Shown: positions 1 to 8,414, counted from the stretch's first letter. The stretch: 64,000 nt of DNA from Flavobacteriales bacterium (GCA_017303755.1 JAFLBS010000004.1:186001-250000); one strand, 5' to 3'. Translations and numbers: made by a program. Notes: generated by a model from the sequence alone, not told the origin.

Positions 1-1046
1 CTTGGTTTTTTCAAATCTTCATCAGCTAAAATTTCGGCTAAAACATGCGATGGTTTAACACTTCCGCTTTGGCATGCGCTTCCTCTGGAAACCGCAATGC
101 CTTTCATATCCAAATTGAACAAAATCATTGAGGTTTTTTCTTCTGAAAAAGGCAATAATACGTTTAGAATATTGTAAAAAGTATCGTCTCCGTTGATTTT
201 AATCTCTGGAAAATTAGACTGTAATTGAGTAATACAGTAGTTTTTTAAACCCGAAATCGTTGAACGTTCTTCATCCAACAATTGATATCCCAATTCCAAT
301 GCTTTTGCCATTCCGACTACTTGATGTACCGCTTCGGTTCCGGCGCGAAGACCTTTTTCTTGTTCGCCTCCAAAAAACATAGGTTGCAATGCAATTCCTT
401 TTTTGATGTAAGCAAATCCAATTCCTTTTGGTCCGTGGAATTTGTGTGCGCTTGCTACAACAAAATCAACGGGAAGTTCATGTAAGTTGAATTCAGTTTT
501 CCCAATTGATTGCACCGTATCACAATGAAACAAAGCATTATATTGATGGCAAATTCGACCAACCTTCTCTACATCTAAAACAGTTCCGATTTCATTATTC
601 ACGTGCATTAACGTCACTAATGTGGATTTTTCATCCGAAAGTAATGAAGTTAAATGTGAATAATCAACTGAACCATTAGGTAAAATGGCAACGTACTCAA
701 CTTCAACGCCAAATTCTTTATTCAGTTGTTGAACTGCATACAACGTTGCATGATGCTCAATTTTAGTCGTAATCAATCGCTGAATTCCTAAATCTTTGAC
801 TGCACTTTTTAAAATCCAATTCGTAGCTTCAGTAGCGCTTGAAGTGAAAATGAGTTCCTGAGAAGAACATCCTAAGCATTTGGCAATAGTTTTTCGGGAA
901 GTTTCTAAAGCAGTTTTGGCACTTCTACCATAACTATGAGTGGAAGAAGCGTTTCCAAAATCGTTTTGTAAAACCTGAACCATTTCGTCAATAACCTCTT
1001 TTCGCAAAGGTGTTGTTGCAGCGTTGTCTAAATATATTTTCTTCAT
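1..1046 (-). CDS. Cysteine desulfurase (IscS/NifS family), 3' end cut by window
   Basis: This is a PLP enzyme that takes sulfur from cysteine for Fe-S cluster and thio-cofactor assembly. Translating the minus strand from the ATG at 1044-1046 gives about 348 residues starting MKKIYLDNAATTP, the classic N-terminus of the family. The PLP lysine lies in ASAHKFHGPKG near residue 201. The catalytic cysteine lies in SRGSACQSG near residue 324. The frame is open to the window edge, so the last few dozen residues are missing. The family is certain. The choice between an IscS-type housekeeping enzyme and another NifS-like member cannot be made without the neighbours to the left. Confidence 0.93.
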   Translation of the reverse strand, partial: MKKIYLDNAATTPLRKEVIDEMVQVLQNDFGNASSTHSYGRSAKTALETSRKTIAKCLGCSSQELIFTSSATEATNWILKSAVKDLGIQRLITTKIEHHATLYAVQQLNKEFGVEVEYVAILPNGSVDYSHLTSLLSDEKSTLVTLMHVNNEIGTVLDVEKVGRICHQYNALFHCDTVQSIGKTEFNLHELPVDFVVASAHKFHGPKGIGFAYIKKGIALQPMFFGGEQEKGLRAGTEAVHQVVGMAKALELGYQLLDEERSTISGLKNYCITQLQSNFPEIKINGDDTFYNILNVLLPFSEEKTSMILFNLDMKGIAVSRGSACQSGSVKPSHVLAEILADEDLKKP

Positions 1047-1108
1047 TTATGCAGAATATGTTTCAGTGCATTACATCCAAAACAGTATTAATTTAATTTG
1101 TATTGATG

Positions 1109-1116
1109 CAAAAATA
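1109..1116 (-). promoter_or_regulatory. Candidate -7 box (TATTTTTG) for the cysteine desulfurase gene
   Basis: It matches the Bacteroidetes -7 consensus TAnnTTTG on the minus strand, about 60 nt before the start codon. No clear TTG -33 element is present, and a match this short can arise by chance in AT-rich DNA. Confidence 0.35.
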
Positions 1117-1135
1117 CGGATTTCTTATGGTTAAA

Positions 1136-1693
1136 TTATCGCACATTTTGTTTAAAAAAAACTTCAGTTGCACCCAAACCGTATTTCTGATAATTGGCAT
1201 CCTGAAACGAAATTTGTTCGTAACGCTTCAACATAAAATCGAGTTCAGCTTTCAAAACTCCTTCGCCAACACCATGTATAAAAACGATTTTCGGAATACG
1301 GTTTTTGATGGCAAATTCGACATGTCTTTTTGCTGTATCCAATTGAATTGTGAGGATGTCAAAATTGGTTAATCCGGTTTTATTTTTAACTAATTTCTCG
1401 ATGTGCAAATCAAATTCTGGAATGCCTTTTTCTACTTTTTCTAGCTTCTTTTGAAGTTCCAACTGTTTTCGTGAGAGTTGAGCGTCATTATTTTTCTTAA
1501 GTAAAGCTTCAGTTTTATTAAAATCATTTAACTCATTGGAATTGTTTAACTTAATCAACTCGTTGACAAAATATGTCATCACGAATTTATCGCTAGTTTC
1601 GATGGTAATTTCATTATTTTTAACCCCAATCACTACTCCATCTACAGCTTCGTCTAAAACCGAAACCTTATCTCCTATTTCAAATTTTCTCAT
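1136..1693 (-). CDS. Smr/MutS2-C-like domain protein
   Basis: The protein has 185 residues. The first 50 or so form a small beta-rich KOW/Tudor-like region (MRKFEIGDKVSVLD). A charged, probably coiled stretch follows, and the C-terminal 80 residues are an Smr domain with the hallmarks FDLHIEKL and IHGVGEGVLK. Smr domains are nucleases or nucleic-acid-binding modules, known from MutS2 and from stand-alone proteins linked to recombination or ribosome rescue. An in-frame ATG 36 nt upstream exists, but the chosen start at MRKFEIG sits inside the last codons of the upstream membrane-protein gene (14-nt overlap), which suggests translational coupling. The exact substrate is unknown. Confidence 0.82.
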   Translation of the reverse strand: MRKFEIGDKVSVLDEAVDGVVIGVKNNEITIETSDKFVMTYFVNELIKLNNSNELNDFNKTEALLKKNNDAQLSRKQLELQKKLEKVEKGIPEFDLHIEKLVKNKTGLTNFDILTIQLDTAKRHVEFAIKNRIPKIVFIHGVGEGVLKAELDFMLKRYEQISFQDANYQKYGLGATEVFFKQNVR

Positions 1694-1862
1694 CGTCTTC
1701 GTCTTGATTTTTACTTGGTGTTTTTGCACTTAATTTCATCATTCCAAACATAAAAATCACAATCGCTAAACCTGTAATTATCTTGTTGGGATGTTCCCTA
1801 TTCTGTTCGTAAAAAGCAACAAAAATTGCTATTGCCATCAACGGAAATAAAATTTTCTTCAT
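1680..1862 (-). CDS. Small two-segment membrane protein, unknown function
   Basis: This 60-residue protein has two hydrophobic segments (about residues 3-18 and 28-45) and a charged C-terminus rich in D, E and K. It is the first gene of a two-gene unit with the Smr protein, with which it overlaps by 14 nt. I do not recognise a family. The hydrophobicity pattern and the overlap argue that it is real. Confidence 0.6.
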   Translation of the reverse strand: MKKILFPLMAIAIFVAFYEQNREHPNKIITGLAIVIFMFGMMKLSAKTPSKNQDEDDEKI

Positions 1863-1881
1863 GTGATTTTTTTTATTTTTT

Positions 1882-1889
1882 CAAAAATA
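1882..1889 (-). promoter_or_regulatory. Candidate -7 box (TATTTTTG) for the small membrane protein/Smr unit
   Basis: A TAnnTTTG match on the minus strand ends 19 nt before the start codon at 1862. No -33 TTG is visible at the usual spacing. Confidence 0.35.
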
Positions 1890-1957
1890 GAAAACTTAAA
1901 TTAGATAACGGTTTTAAAAAAATTATTTGTAAAATTGTAGACGAAACAAAAACAAGT

Positions 1958-2239
1958 ATGGAAGATTACATGATTCCGTGTATGAATAAAAAACTCTTTG
2001 GAGTGGAATGCATGGGTTGCGGAACACAACGTGCAATTTGGCTTTTGCTTCAAGGTGATTTTGTTGGTGCTTTTAAAATGTTCCCAGCCATCTACACATT
2101 AATCGCTTTTTTCATTGTTCTATTATTACACTTTTTTCATAAAGGAAAAAACTACAATAAGGCCATTATGATCCTAGGCATCACAAATGGCGTTATAATG
2201 ATTGCCAATTATATTTATAAAATTTTATTTATTTACTAA
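1958..2239 (+). CDS. DUF2752 membrane protein
   Basis: The 93-residue product contains the DUF2752 signature: a cysteine near the N-terminus (MIPCMNKKLFG), then VECMGCGTQRA, then LLLQGDFVGAF. Two hydrophobic segments follow. An upstream in-frame codon would add 44 low-complexity residues, so the ATG before EDYMIPC was chosen. Its function is not established. The conserved CxGCGxxRA motif suggests redox or metal chemistry in the membrane, which is inference. The CCC-motif membrane protein gene starts 17 nt downstream, and this pairing is common in Flavobacteria. Confidence 0.8.
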   Translation: MEDYMIPCMNKKLFGVECMGCGTQRAIWLLLQGDFVGAFKMFPAIYTLIAFFIVLLLHFFHKGKNYNKAIMILGITNGVIMIANYIYKILFIY

Positions 2240-2256
2240 CCAATTAATTCTTAATT

Positions 2257-2580
2257 ATGGAAAAACAAAAATTACCCAACGAACAAGCAGTTATGATTTT
2301 GGGACTTGTATCTTTTATTGGATGCTGTTGCTCAAGCGGATTGCTGGGTCTTATTTTAGCTGGAATCGGAATTTACCTAGCCAACAAAGACGAAAAAACT
2401 TTTCAAGCTAATCCAGACGTCTACAGCATGGGATCTTTAAACACATGGAAAATAATCAACTATGTGAGTTTAGCCATAAGTGTTATAGTTTTACTATGGT
2501 CAATTTACAGAGAAGTAACAGGACAAGCTGATGAAGACAAAAGACAATTGATGGAAATGATAAAACAATTCCAGCAATAA
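2257..2580 (+). CDS. CCC-motif membrane protein
   Basis: The protein has 107 residues and two transmembrane segments (about 12-43 and 66-85). The first contains the triple cysteine of the family (IGCCCSSG). A charged C-terminal tail of about 20 residues follows. It is encoded directly after the DUF2752 gene and is followed by a strong hairpin terminator, so the two genes form a short transcription unit. The function is unknown. Confidence 0.8.
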   Translation: MEKQKLPNEQAVMILGLVSFIGCCCSSGLLGLILAGIGIYLANKDEKTFQANPDVYSMGSLNTWKIINYVSLAISVIVLLWSIYREVTGQADEDKRQLMEMIKQFQQ

Positions 2581-2590
2581 TTTCAAATAA

Positions 2591-2622
2591 AAAATCCGCT
2601 TATTTCTAAGCGGATTTTTTTT
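2591..2622. terminator. Bidirectional terminator between the CCC-motif gene and rocD
   Basis: Perfect 12-bp arms (2591-2602 and 2607-2618) enclose a 4-nt loop. There is a T run on the plus strand and an A run upstream that serves the convergent minus-strand gene. Confidence 0.9.
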
Positions 2623-2637
2623 GAATATATTCTAATC

Positions 2638-3918
2638 TTATCGTTCAAATTCTTTCAACGTATTCACAATAATCGAAACACAATCCAACAATTGCTCTTC
2701 GTTCATTACCAAAGGCGGAGCAAAACGAATGATGTTTCCATGTGTTGGTTTGGCTAATAAGCCATTTTCAGCCAATTTAAGACAGATATTCCACGCAGTG
2801 TCACTTTCTTCTGTATCGTTGATTACAACCGCATTTAAAAGTCCTTTTCCACGCACTAATGTAGCAATAGTTGATGTTTTGATGTACTCACCTATTTGTG
2901 CTCTAAACAATTTACCCAAACGACGAGCATTTTGAATTAGTTTTTCGTCATTTATCACTTCCAAAGCAGCAATTGCAACTGCGCCAGCAATCGGATTTCC
3001 TCCAAAAGTTGAACCGTGTTGACCTGGCTTTATAACGTTCATAATGTGATCGTTTGCCAAAACCGCCGAAACCGGATAAGCTCCACCCGAAAGCGCTTTT
3101 CCTAATATTAAAATATCGGGTGCAACATAGGTTGCTTGTTTTTCACATTTATTTTCACAAGTACAATTACCACAAACTGCTAGTATAGAACCAGTACGCG
3201 CGATTCCAGTTTGAACTTCATCGGCAATGAATAAAGCATTGTATTTTTCGCACAGCGCTTTTGCTTTAGCCAAATAATCTTCATTCGGAACATACACTCC
3301 GGCTTCTCCTTGAATCGGTTCAACAAGGAAACCAGCGATATTTGGAGATGAATTAAGCGCATTTTCCAATGCTTCGATGTCATCGTAAGGAATTCTAATA
3401 AATCCTTCCGTATACGGTCCGAAATTCTTTCTCGCATTAGCATCATTCGAAAACGAAATAATAGTTGTAGTTCTCCCATGGAAATTACCCTCACACACAA
3501 TAATTTGCGCCTGATTTTCGGCAATTCCTTTTTTCTCGTACGCCCATTTTCTGCATATCTTCAGAGCAGTTTCCACAGCTTCAGCACCTGTATTCATTGG
3601 CAAGACTTTGTCGAAACCAAAATAATCAGTGACAAACTGCTCGTAAACACCCAATTTATCATTGTAAAAAGCACGCGAAGTTAAGGTAAGCGTTTGTGCT
3701 TGTTGCACCATTGCTCCAACGATTTTCGGATGACAATGACCTTGATTTACAGCGGAATAAGCCGAAAGAAAATCGTAGTACTTTTTCCCTTCCACATCCC
3801 AAACATAAACACCTTCACCTCTGCTCAACACCACAGGAAGCGGATGGTAATTGTGCGCACCGTGTTTATCCTCTAAGGCAATCGCTTCGGCTGAACTCAT
3901 TTTTTCTAAAACTGACAT
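2638..3918 (-). CDS. rocD: Ornithine--oxo-acid aminotransferase
   Basis: This PLP enzyme converts ornithine and 2-oxoglutarate to glutamate semialdehyde and glutamate. The 426-residue protein shows the family blocks: FLSAYSAVNQGHCHPKI, an NTGAEAVETA block, ADEVQTGIARTG and the PLP-lysine motif ILGKALSGG near residue 272. The start MSVLEKMSS was preferred to an in-frame ATG 18 codons upstream because the extension is basic low-complexity sequence not typical of the family. A short cysteine-rich insert (CGNCTCENKC, about residues 248-259) precedes the PLP-lysine block. I believe such inserts occur in other Bacteroidetes homologues, but I cannot verify that here. Confidence 0.92.
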   Translation of the reverse strand: MSVLEKMSSAEAIALEDKHGAHNYHPLPVVLSRGEGVYVWDVEGKKYYDFLSAYSAVNQGHCHPKIVGAMVQQAQTLTLTSRAFYNDKLGVYEQFVTDYFGFDKVLPMNTGAEAVETALKICRKWAYEKKGIAENQAQIIVCEGNFHGRTTTIISFSNDANARKNFGPYTEGFIRIPYDDIEALENALNSSPNIAGFLVEPIQGEAGVYVPNEDYLAKAKALCEKYNALFIADEVQTGIARTGSILAVCGNCTCENKCEKQATYVAPDILILGKALSGGAYPVSAVLANDHIMNVIKPGQHGSTFGGNPIAGAVAIAALEVINDEKLIQNARRLGKLFRAQIGEYIKTSTIATLVRGKGLLNAVVINDTEESDTAWNICLKLAENGLLAKPTHGNIIRFAPPLVMNEEQLLDCVSIIVNTLKEFER

Positions 3919-3985
3919 AATTTTTCTTATTGATTTTTGAAATCGCAATTCCTTCTTTCGGAGAGAAATCATCCGTTAATTTTGG

Positions 3986-3993
3986 CAAAGGTA
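3986..3993 (-). promoter_or_regulatory. Candidate -7 box (TACCTTTG) for rocD
   Basis: A TAnnTTTG match on the minus strand lies 67 nt upstream of the chosen start. There is no -33 TTG at the normal distance. Confidence 0.35.
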
Positions 3994-4046
3994 AAAATTA
4001 ATTGTTTAACGGTTTAAATGTTTAAGAGTTTAATATTGAAGACAAA

Positions 4047-4077
4047 ACCATTTTAAACCATTTTAAACCATTTTAAA
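4047..4077. repeat. Short tandem repeat, 10-bp unit accattttaa, about 3 copies
   Basis: Three perfect copies lie in the gap between rocD and the DUF1003 gene. They are preceded by further TTTAA-rich words (3998-4035). The sequence is noncoding. Confidence 0.9.
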
Positions 4078-4087
4078 CAAAATTAAA

Positions 4088-4789
4088 CTACTTTTTAACT
4101 CTTTCCAATATATCATTCATCATCTCAATCTGCACTTTCTGAATCTCGATCAATTCTTGTTGCTGATGCATGATTAAATGATCCAGTTTTTCGTCGAGCA
4201 TTCTAATTTCCAATTCTGATTTTAGGTTAATCATGTAATCTTTTTTAGCGCGCTCGCGATCCTTCTCTTCTTGACGATTCTGACTCATCATAATCACTGG
4301 CGCTTGTAGAGCTGCGATACACGACAAAATCAGATTCAGAAGTATGAACGGATACGGATCGAACCCTTTGTTCATGAGAATAAAAACATTCGAGCCAATC
4401 CAAATGGTAATGAACACAAAGAACGAAATGATGAACGTCCAACTTCCTCCAAACGACGCTACTTTATCGGCTATGACTTGCCCAAAAGTACGATTATCAA
4501 CTTCATCTTCTACTTTAGATACAAACGATTTATCTTCATTAAGAGAGAGCATTACGCTTTTATGTAAATCGGTCAACTCGCCTACTTCACTTTTCAAAAA
4601 TTTAGCAATGTATTTTTCGCGGTACACATTCAACTCACTTTCGGCAATGAACTGACTTTTATCAAAATCCGGATGATCTTCTTTAATTAAATTGAAAATA
4701 GTCAGTCGGATAGTTTGCCCTGATACTTTTTCTTTGTCGGAAAACTCCTTACCTGAAATAGCGCTAACAAATGTTGATTTTGAATTCAT
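4088..4789 (-). CDS. DUF1003 membrane protein
   Basis: The 233-residue protein has a soluble N-terminal half. A DUF1003 core follows, with FGGSWTFIISFF leading into a first membrane segment, the DPYPFILLNLILS segment, and the highly conserved AALQAPVIMMSQNRQ followed by a DRERAKKDY block. The C-terminus is a predicted coiled coil of about 60 residues rich in E, L and K. DUF1003 proteins are inner-membrane proteins of unsettled function; some are annotated as cyclic-nucleotide-related without firm evidence. It stands alone on the minus strand. Confidence 0.88.
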   Translation of the reverse strand: MNSKSTFVSAISGKEFSDKEKVSGQTIRLTIFNLIKEDHPDFDKSQFIAESELNVYREKYIAKFLKSEVGELTDLHKSVMLSLNEDKSFVSKVEDEVDNRTFGQVIADKVASFGGSWTFIISFFVFITIWIGSNVFILMNKGFDPYPFILLNLILSCIAALQAPVIMMSQNRQEEKDRERAKKDYMINLKSELEIRMLDEKLDHLIMHQQQELIEIQKVQIEMMNDILERVKK

Positions 4790-4833
4790 AATGAAAGTTT
4801 TGGCTAAGGTACAATTTATGAAATTACAAAACC

Positions 4834-5373
4834 CTATCCAAACAACTCTAATAGCTTATTAACTGTATTCCAATTGCGTGTGGTAGAAACCACATTCATA
4901 CTTTTTTCAATCCACTTATTGTCCAATTTGGTATTGGCGGGAGAAGTATCGTATTTGAGGTAAATGCGTCGGCCATCGAGTTGGATTTCGTCGGGTTTAA
5001 TAAAATTGAGGTTGAGTTGCGTTATCATATTCTCAGGCAATTCGGAAGACACAAACGAAACGTACAACTTTTTTAAATCGACTCCTTCTTCGTTTAAAAA
5101 CAGATTGCGATCCAAACACGCTTGTAAATCCTCTTTGCCAATCACCAAAACGGGAACATCATGACCAAAGGTTTTAAAAATTTCATTTCGAATGAGCAAA
5201 CCTACTTTTCCCGGACTTTCTTCATCCGTACTGACAAACACATTACCCGATTGTATATAGGTGCGAACATTTTGAAAACCAATGTTTTCTAAGGCTTTTT
5301 TTAAAGCATCCATTTTAATCATTTTATGACCGGATACGTTGATGCCGCGAAGGAGAGCGAGATGGGTTTTCAT
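4834..5373 (-). CDS. DUF1697 domain protein
   Basis: The 179-residue protein begins with the DUF1697 signature (LALLRGINVSGHKMIKM, then YIQSGNVFVS) and keeps the usual length of the family. It is a soluble protein of unknown function. No signal peptide is visible. It is divergent from rlmD, with 76 nt between the two start codons. Confidence 0.88.
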   Translation of the reverse strand: MKTHLALLRGINVSGHKMIKMDALKKALENIGFQNVRTYIQSGNVFVSTDEESPGKVGLLIRNEIFKTFGHDVPVLVIGKEDLQACLDRNLFLNEEGVDLKKLYVSFVSSELPENMITQLNLNFIKPDEIQLDGRRIYLKYDTSPANTKLDNKWIEKSMNVVSTTRNWNTVNKLLELFG

Positions 5374-5437
5374 GGTTAATTTTTCTACTAATTTATATTT
5401 TTTTCTTAAACTCTCCTAAAAAAACTAATCAATCCCT

Positions 5438-5445
5438 TATTTTTG
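5438..5445 (+). promoter_or_regulatory. Candidate -7 box (TATTTTTG) just before rlmD
   Basis: A TAnnTTTG match ends only 4 nt before the rlmD ATG. If it is used, the message would be leaderless or nearly so. No -33 element was seen. Confidence 0.4.
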
Positions 5446-5449
5446 CGCC

Positions 5450-6901
5450 ATGAGTAGAAAAAAGACCGACCGTATTATATTTGAACACGTTGCTGTTTTG
5501 GATGCTGGCGCCAAAGGTGTATCCGTAGCCAAAGCACCCGATGGAAAAGTAATTTTTATTCCGAATGTCGTGCCAGGTGACGTTGTAGATGTGCAAACCT
5601 TTAAAAAACGCAAAGCCTATTACGAAGGAAAAGCTATTAACTTTCATTCGTTTTCTGAAAACCGTATTGAACCTGTGTGCCAACATTTTGGTGCTTGTGG
5701 CGGTTGCAAATGGCAAAACATGAAGTACGAGCAACAGCTTACCTACAAAAACAACGAAGTATTCAATAATTTAAAACGCATCGGTAAAATTGAATTGCCC
5801 GATTTTGAACCGATTTTGGGTTCGGAAAAGCAATTCTTCTATCGTAATAAAATGGAATTCGGGTTTTCTGACACGCGTTGGATGACCAACGAAGAAATGG
5901 ATAAAAGAAGAGCTGCCGAGCTTGACTCGGTGAATAACGCCGACATTCATGTCGGTGCAACCCAAAACGCACTCGGCTTTCACATTCCGAAAATGTGGGA
6001 CAAAATTCTCGATATCGAAAAATGCCATCTACAAGAAGATCCATCTAATGCCATCAGAAATTCCATCAAAGAATTTGCAACTGAAAAAGGAATGACGTTT
6101 TTCAATGCGCGCAATCACGGTGGTTTGTTGCGAACATTGATGATTCGTACTGCTTCTACTGGAGAAATTATGGTATTGATTCAGTTTTTTGAAGATGATA
6201 AAGCGCAACGCGAAGTGTTATTGGATTTTGTCTTTGAACGATTTCCGCAAATTACTTCGTTGCAATACGTCATCAACAGCAAAGCCAACGATACATTGTA
6301 CGATCAAGATATTAAATTATACAAAGGTCGCGACTATATTTTGGAAGAAATGGAAGGCTTGAAATTCAGCATCAACGCCAAATCGTTTTACCAAACCAAC
6401 TCGGATCAAGCCTACGAATTGTACAAAATCACGCGAGAATTTGCAGGTTTAACTGGAAATGAAGTCGTATACGATTTGTACACTGGAACAGGAACCATTG
6501 CGCAATTCGTTTCTAAAGAAGCTAAAAAAGTTATTGGTGTAGAAGCCGTTCCTGAAGCTATTGCTGATGCGAAAGAAAACGCCAAACGCAATGAAATAAC
6601 CAACTGCGAGTTTTTTGTGGGCGACATGAAAAATGTATTCAACGAAGCGTTCATTGCACAACACGGCCAACCCGATGTTATCATCACCGATCCGCCACGC
6701 GATGGAATGCACAAAGATGTAGTCGAACAAATTCTGAAAATTGCACCTAAAAAAGTAGTGTATGTGAGCTGTAATTCGGCCACACAAGCGCGCGATTTGG
6801 CTTTAATGGACGAGAAATACAAAGTAACACGTGTGCGACCAGTCGATATGTTTCCGCAAACGCATCATGTGGAAAATGTTGTACTTTTGGAACTGCGTTA
6901 G
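5450..6901 (+). CDS. rlmD: 23S rRNA (uracil-C5)-methyltransferase RlmD (RumA-type)
   Basis: RlmD methylates C5 of U1939 in 23S rRNA using SAM. The 483-residue protein has an N-terminal TRAM-like RNA-binding region, then Fe-S cysteines in CQHFGACGGC (C77, C83, C86). The SAM-binding motif YDLYTGTGTIA is near 341, DPPRDGMH near 414, and the catalytic cysteine is in VSCNSATQ (about C441). Residues 155-171 (AAELDSVNNADIHVGAT) are encoded by two adjacent small palindromes and look like an in-frame insertion between normal family blocks. Downstream come the DUF6452/DUF6048 genes, an arrangement I associate with Flavobacteria. Confidence 0.93.
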   Translation: MSRKKTDRIIFEHVAVLDAGAKGVSVAKAPDGKVIFIPNVVPGDVVDVQTFKKRKAYYEGKAINFHSFSENRIEPVCQHFGACGGCKWQNMKYEQQLTYKNNEVFNNLKRIGKIELPDFEPILGSEKQFFYRNKMEFGFSDTRWMTNEEMDKRRAAELDSVNNADIHVGATQNALGFHIPKMWDKILDIEKCHLQEDPSNAIRNSIKEFATEKGMTFFNARNHGGLLRTLMIRTASTGEIMVLIQFFEDDKAQREVLLDFVFERFPQITSLQYVINSKANDTLYDQDIKLYKGRDYILEEMEGLKFSINAKSFYQTNSDQAYELYKITREFAGLTGNEVVYDLYTGTGTIAQFVSKEAKKVIGVEAVPEAIADAKENAKRNEITNCEFFVGDMKNVFNEAFIAQHGQPDVIITDPPRDGMHKDVVEQILKIAPKKVVYVSCNSATQARDLALMDEKYKVTRVRPVDMFPQTHHVENVVLLELR

Positions 6902-6904
6902 TTT

Positions 6905-7033
6905 TAGAAGGCAGATTTCAGAAGGCAGAAGGCAGAGAAAAGAATATTAGATTAAAATACAAAATCAGCGCAAATCAGTAAAATCCTATATATCCGCGTT
7001 CCATAAATAAGAGCAAAGCGAATAACTAGAAAA
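6905..7033. repeat. Intergenic dispersed repeats downstream of rlmD
   Basis: Bases 6907-6938 are a run of the word (a)gaaggcaga, which recurs at 22077-22109, 22320-22350 and 48734-48763. Bases 6961-7033 contain aatcagcgcaaa, atccgcgt and gagcaaagcgaata in the same order as at 47220-47274. No gene was seen here. Confidence 0.75.
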
Positions 7034-7047
7034 CCGAATTGAATTTT

Positions 7048-7545
7048 ATGAAACAAATACTATTACTACTCTTAATCACCTTTACACTTTCGGGTTGTGA
7101 GAAAGACGACATTTGCGATCCTGCAACCGTTACAACACCAAGCTTGGTGATTCAGTTTTATGATGCTGATAGTCCGAATAACCTACAAACGGTAACCAAT
7201 TTAAAAGTAATTGCGCCTGGGTTTACCAATGCTGTCTCGGGAACTTCTGGAGTAAGCAAAATAACCATTCCGCTTAAAACGTCTGGAGATACAACCTCAT
7301 TTGAGTTCATAGAAAATGGTGGCGATGCCGACACTACCGACGATAATACCGATGTATTACAATTTACTTATAATCGTAAAAACATCTACGTATCGAGAGC
7401 GTGTGGTTACAAAGTGAATTTTGATTTAACCAATACCAATACGAATATTTTGACTGCGGATGCCGATAATTGGATCCAATCGATTGTAATTGCACAACCT
7501 AACATTGAAACCGAAAATGAAACACACATTAAAATTTATTTTTAG
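7048..7545 (+). CDS. DUF6452-type lipoprotein
   Basis: The 165-residue protein has a lipoprotein signal ending in LSGC (C17), followed by EKDDICDPATVTTPSLVIQFYD, where a CxP pair and a beta-strand pattern resemble the DUF6452 family. It is probably a periplasmic or outer-membrane-anchored lipoprotein. An earlier in-frame ATG adds only MNF; the start nearest the signal peptide was chosen. The DUF6048 gene overlaps its end by 29 nt, which indicates coupling and probably a shared function in the envelope. The function is unknown. Confidence 0.75.
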   Translation: MKQILLLLLITFTLSGCEKDDICDPATVTTPSLVIQFYDADSPNNLQTVTNLKVIAPGFTNAVSGTSGVSKITIPLKTSGDTTSFEFIENGGDADTTDDNTDVLQFTYNRKNIYVSRACGYKVNFDLTNTNTNILTADADNWIQSIVIAQPNIETENETHIKIYF

Positions 7546-8257
7546 TCTTTCGTTCCTTTTGGTTTCATTTGTCGGAACTGCTCAGGAAGAAAAAAAGAAA
7601 GACTCAATTGCTCCTAAAACAGAGAAATTCGGAATTCGGGTTGGTGTTGATTTATTTAAATTAACGCGTTCGTTTTACGAAGACAATTACCGCGGAATCG
7701 AATTGGTGGGTGATTATCGTTTGACTAAAAAATACTTTATTGCAGCCGAACTCGGAAACGAAAGCAAAACCGTTGATGAGCTTAATCTAAATTTCACTAC
7801 TGAAGGAACGTATTTAAAAGCTGGTTTTGATTACAATGCGTATGAAAACTGGTTGGATATGGAGAACATGATTTATTTGGGATTGCGCTACGGAGTGAGT
7901 TCGTTCAGTCAAACATTAAATGAATACCAAATTTACAATTCCGATCCGTATTTTAACGAAGGAGACATTTCGTATCCTGGAGAAAAATTCGAAGGATTAT
8001 CAGCTCAGTGGGCTGAAGTCGTTGCTGGAGTAAAAGCTGAAGTTTTTAAAAACGTTTACGTTGGATTCAGTATGAGATTGAATTACCTCATCTCGAACAA
8101 CAAACCTGAATCGTTTGATAATTTATACATTCCGGGTTTTAATCGAACGTACAATGGAAAATTTGGCGCTGGATTCAACTACACCGTTTCTTACTTTTTA
8201 CCGTTGTACAAATCAACTGTAAAAACCAAAGAGGTAAAAGATGCTAAAGGAAAATAG
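7517..8257 (+). CDS. DUF6048-type outer-membrane beta-barrel protein
   Basis: The 246-residue protein has a signal peptide ending in GTAQ and then alternating aromatic and polar strands typical of an 8-12-strand outer-membrane barrel (GIRVGVDLFKL, RGIELVGDYRL, FGAGFNYTVSYFLPLYK). It matches my recollection of DUF6048. The start MKHTLKF lies inside the DUF6452 gene (29-nt overlap), so the two are probably made together: a lipoprotein plus a barrel. The function is unknown. Confidence 0.75.
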   Translation: MKHTLKFIFSLSFLLVSFVGTAQEEKKKDSIAPKTEKFGIRVGVDLFKLTRSFYEDNYRGIELVGDYRLTKKYFIAAELGNESKTVDELNLNFTTEGTYLKAGFDYNAYENWLDMENMIYLGLRYGVSSFSQTLNEYQIYNSDPYFNEGDISYPGEKFEGLSAQWAEVVAGVKAEVFKNVYVGFSMRLNYLISNNKPESFDNLYIPGFNRTYNGKFGAGFNYTVSYFLPLYKSTVKTKEVKDAKGK

Positions 8258-8381
8258 AGCAGTTAGCCACTGATTCACAGATTTTTATTTTAGCATTATA
8301 AAGTTAGATAGAATGACTAGAAAATTCTAATTATTTTGAAAGTTATTCATTTTATTAACTAGAAATCACATCAAAATTTTT

Positions 8382-8414
8382 GATTATGAGATTTCTCCTT
8401 CGTCGAAATGACAA
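8382..8414. repeat. 33-nt dispersed repeat, copy 1
   Basis: The sequence begins gattatgagatttctcc and is identical over 33 nt to 22117-22149. The rest of the 8258-8452 gap shows no gene. Confidence 0.9.

Noticed and set aside
3180-3524. Antisense-frame open reading frame inside rocD
   Set aside because: It lies in another frame of a conserved gene and shows no recognisable domain.
4047-4077. Possible CRISPR-like repeat
   Set aside because: The units are only 10 bp and contiguous, with no spacers, so this is a simple tandem repeat. No CRISPR array or cas gene was seen anywhere in the window.
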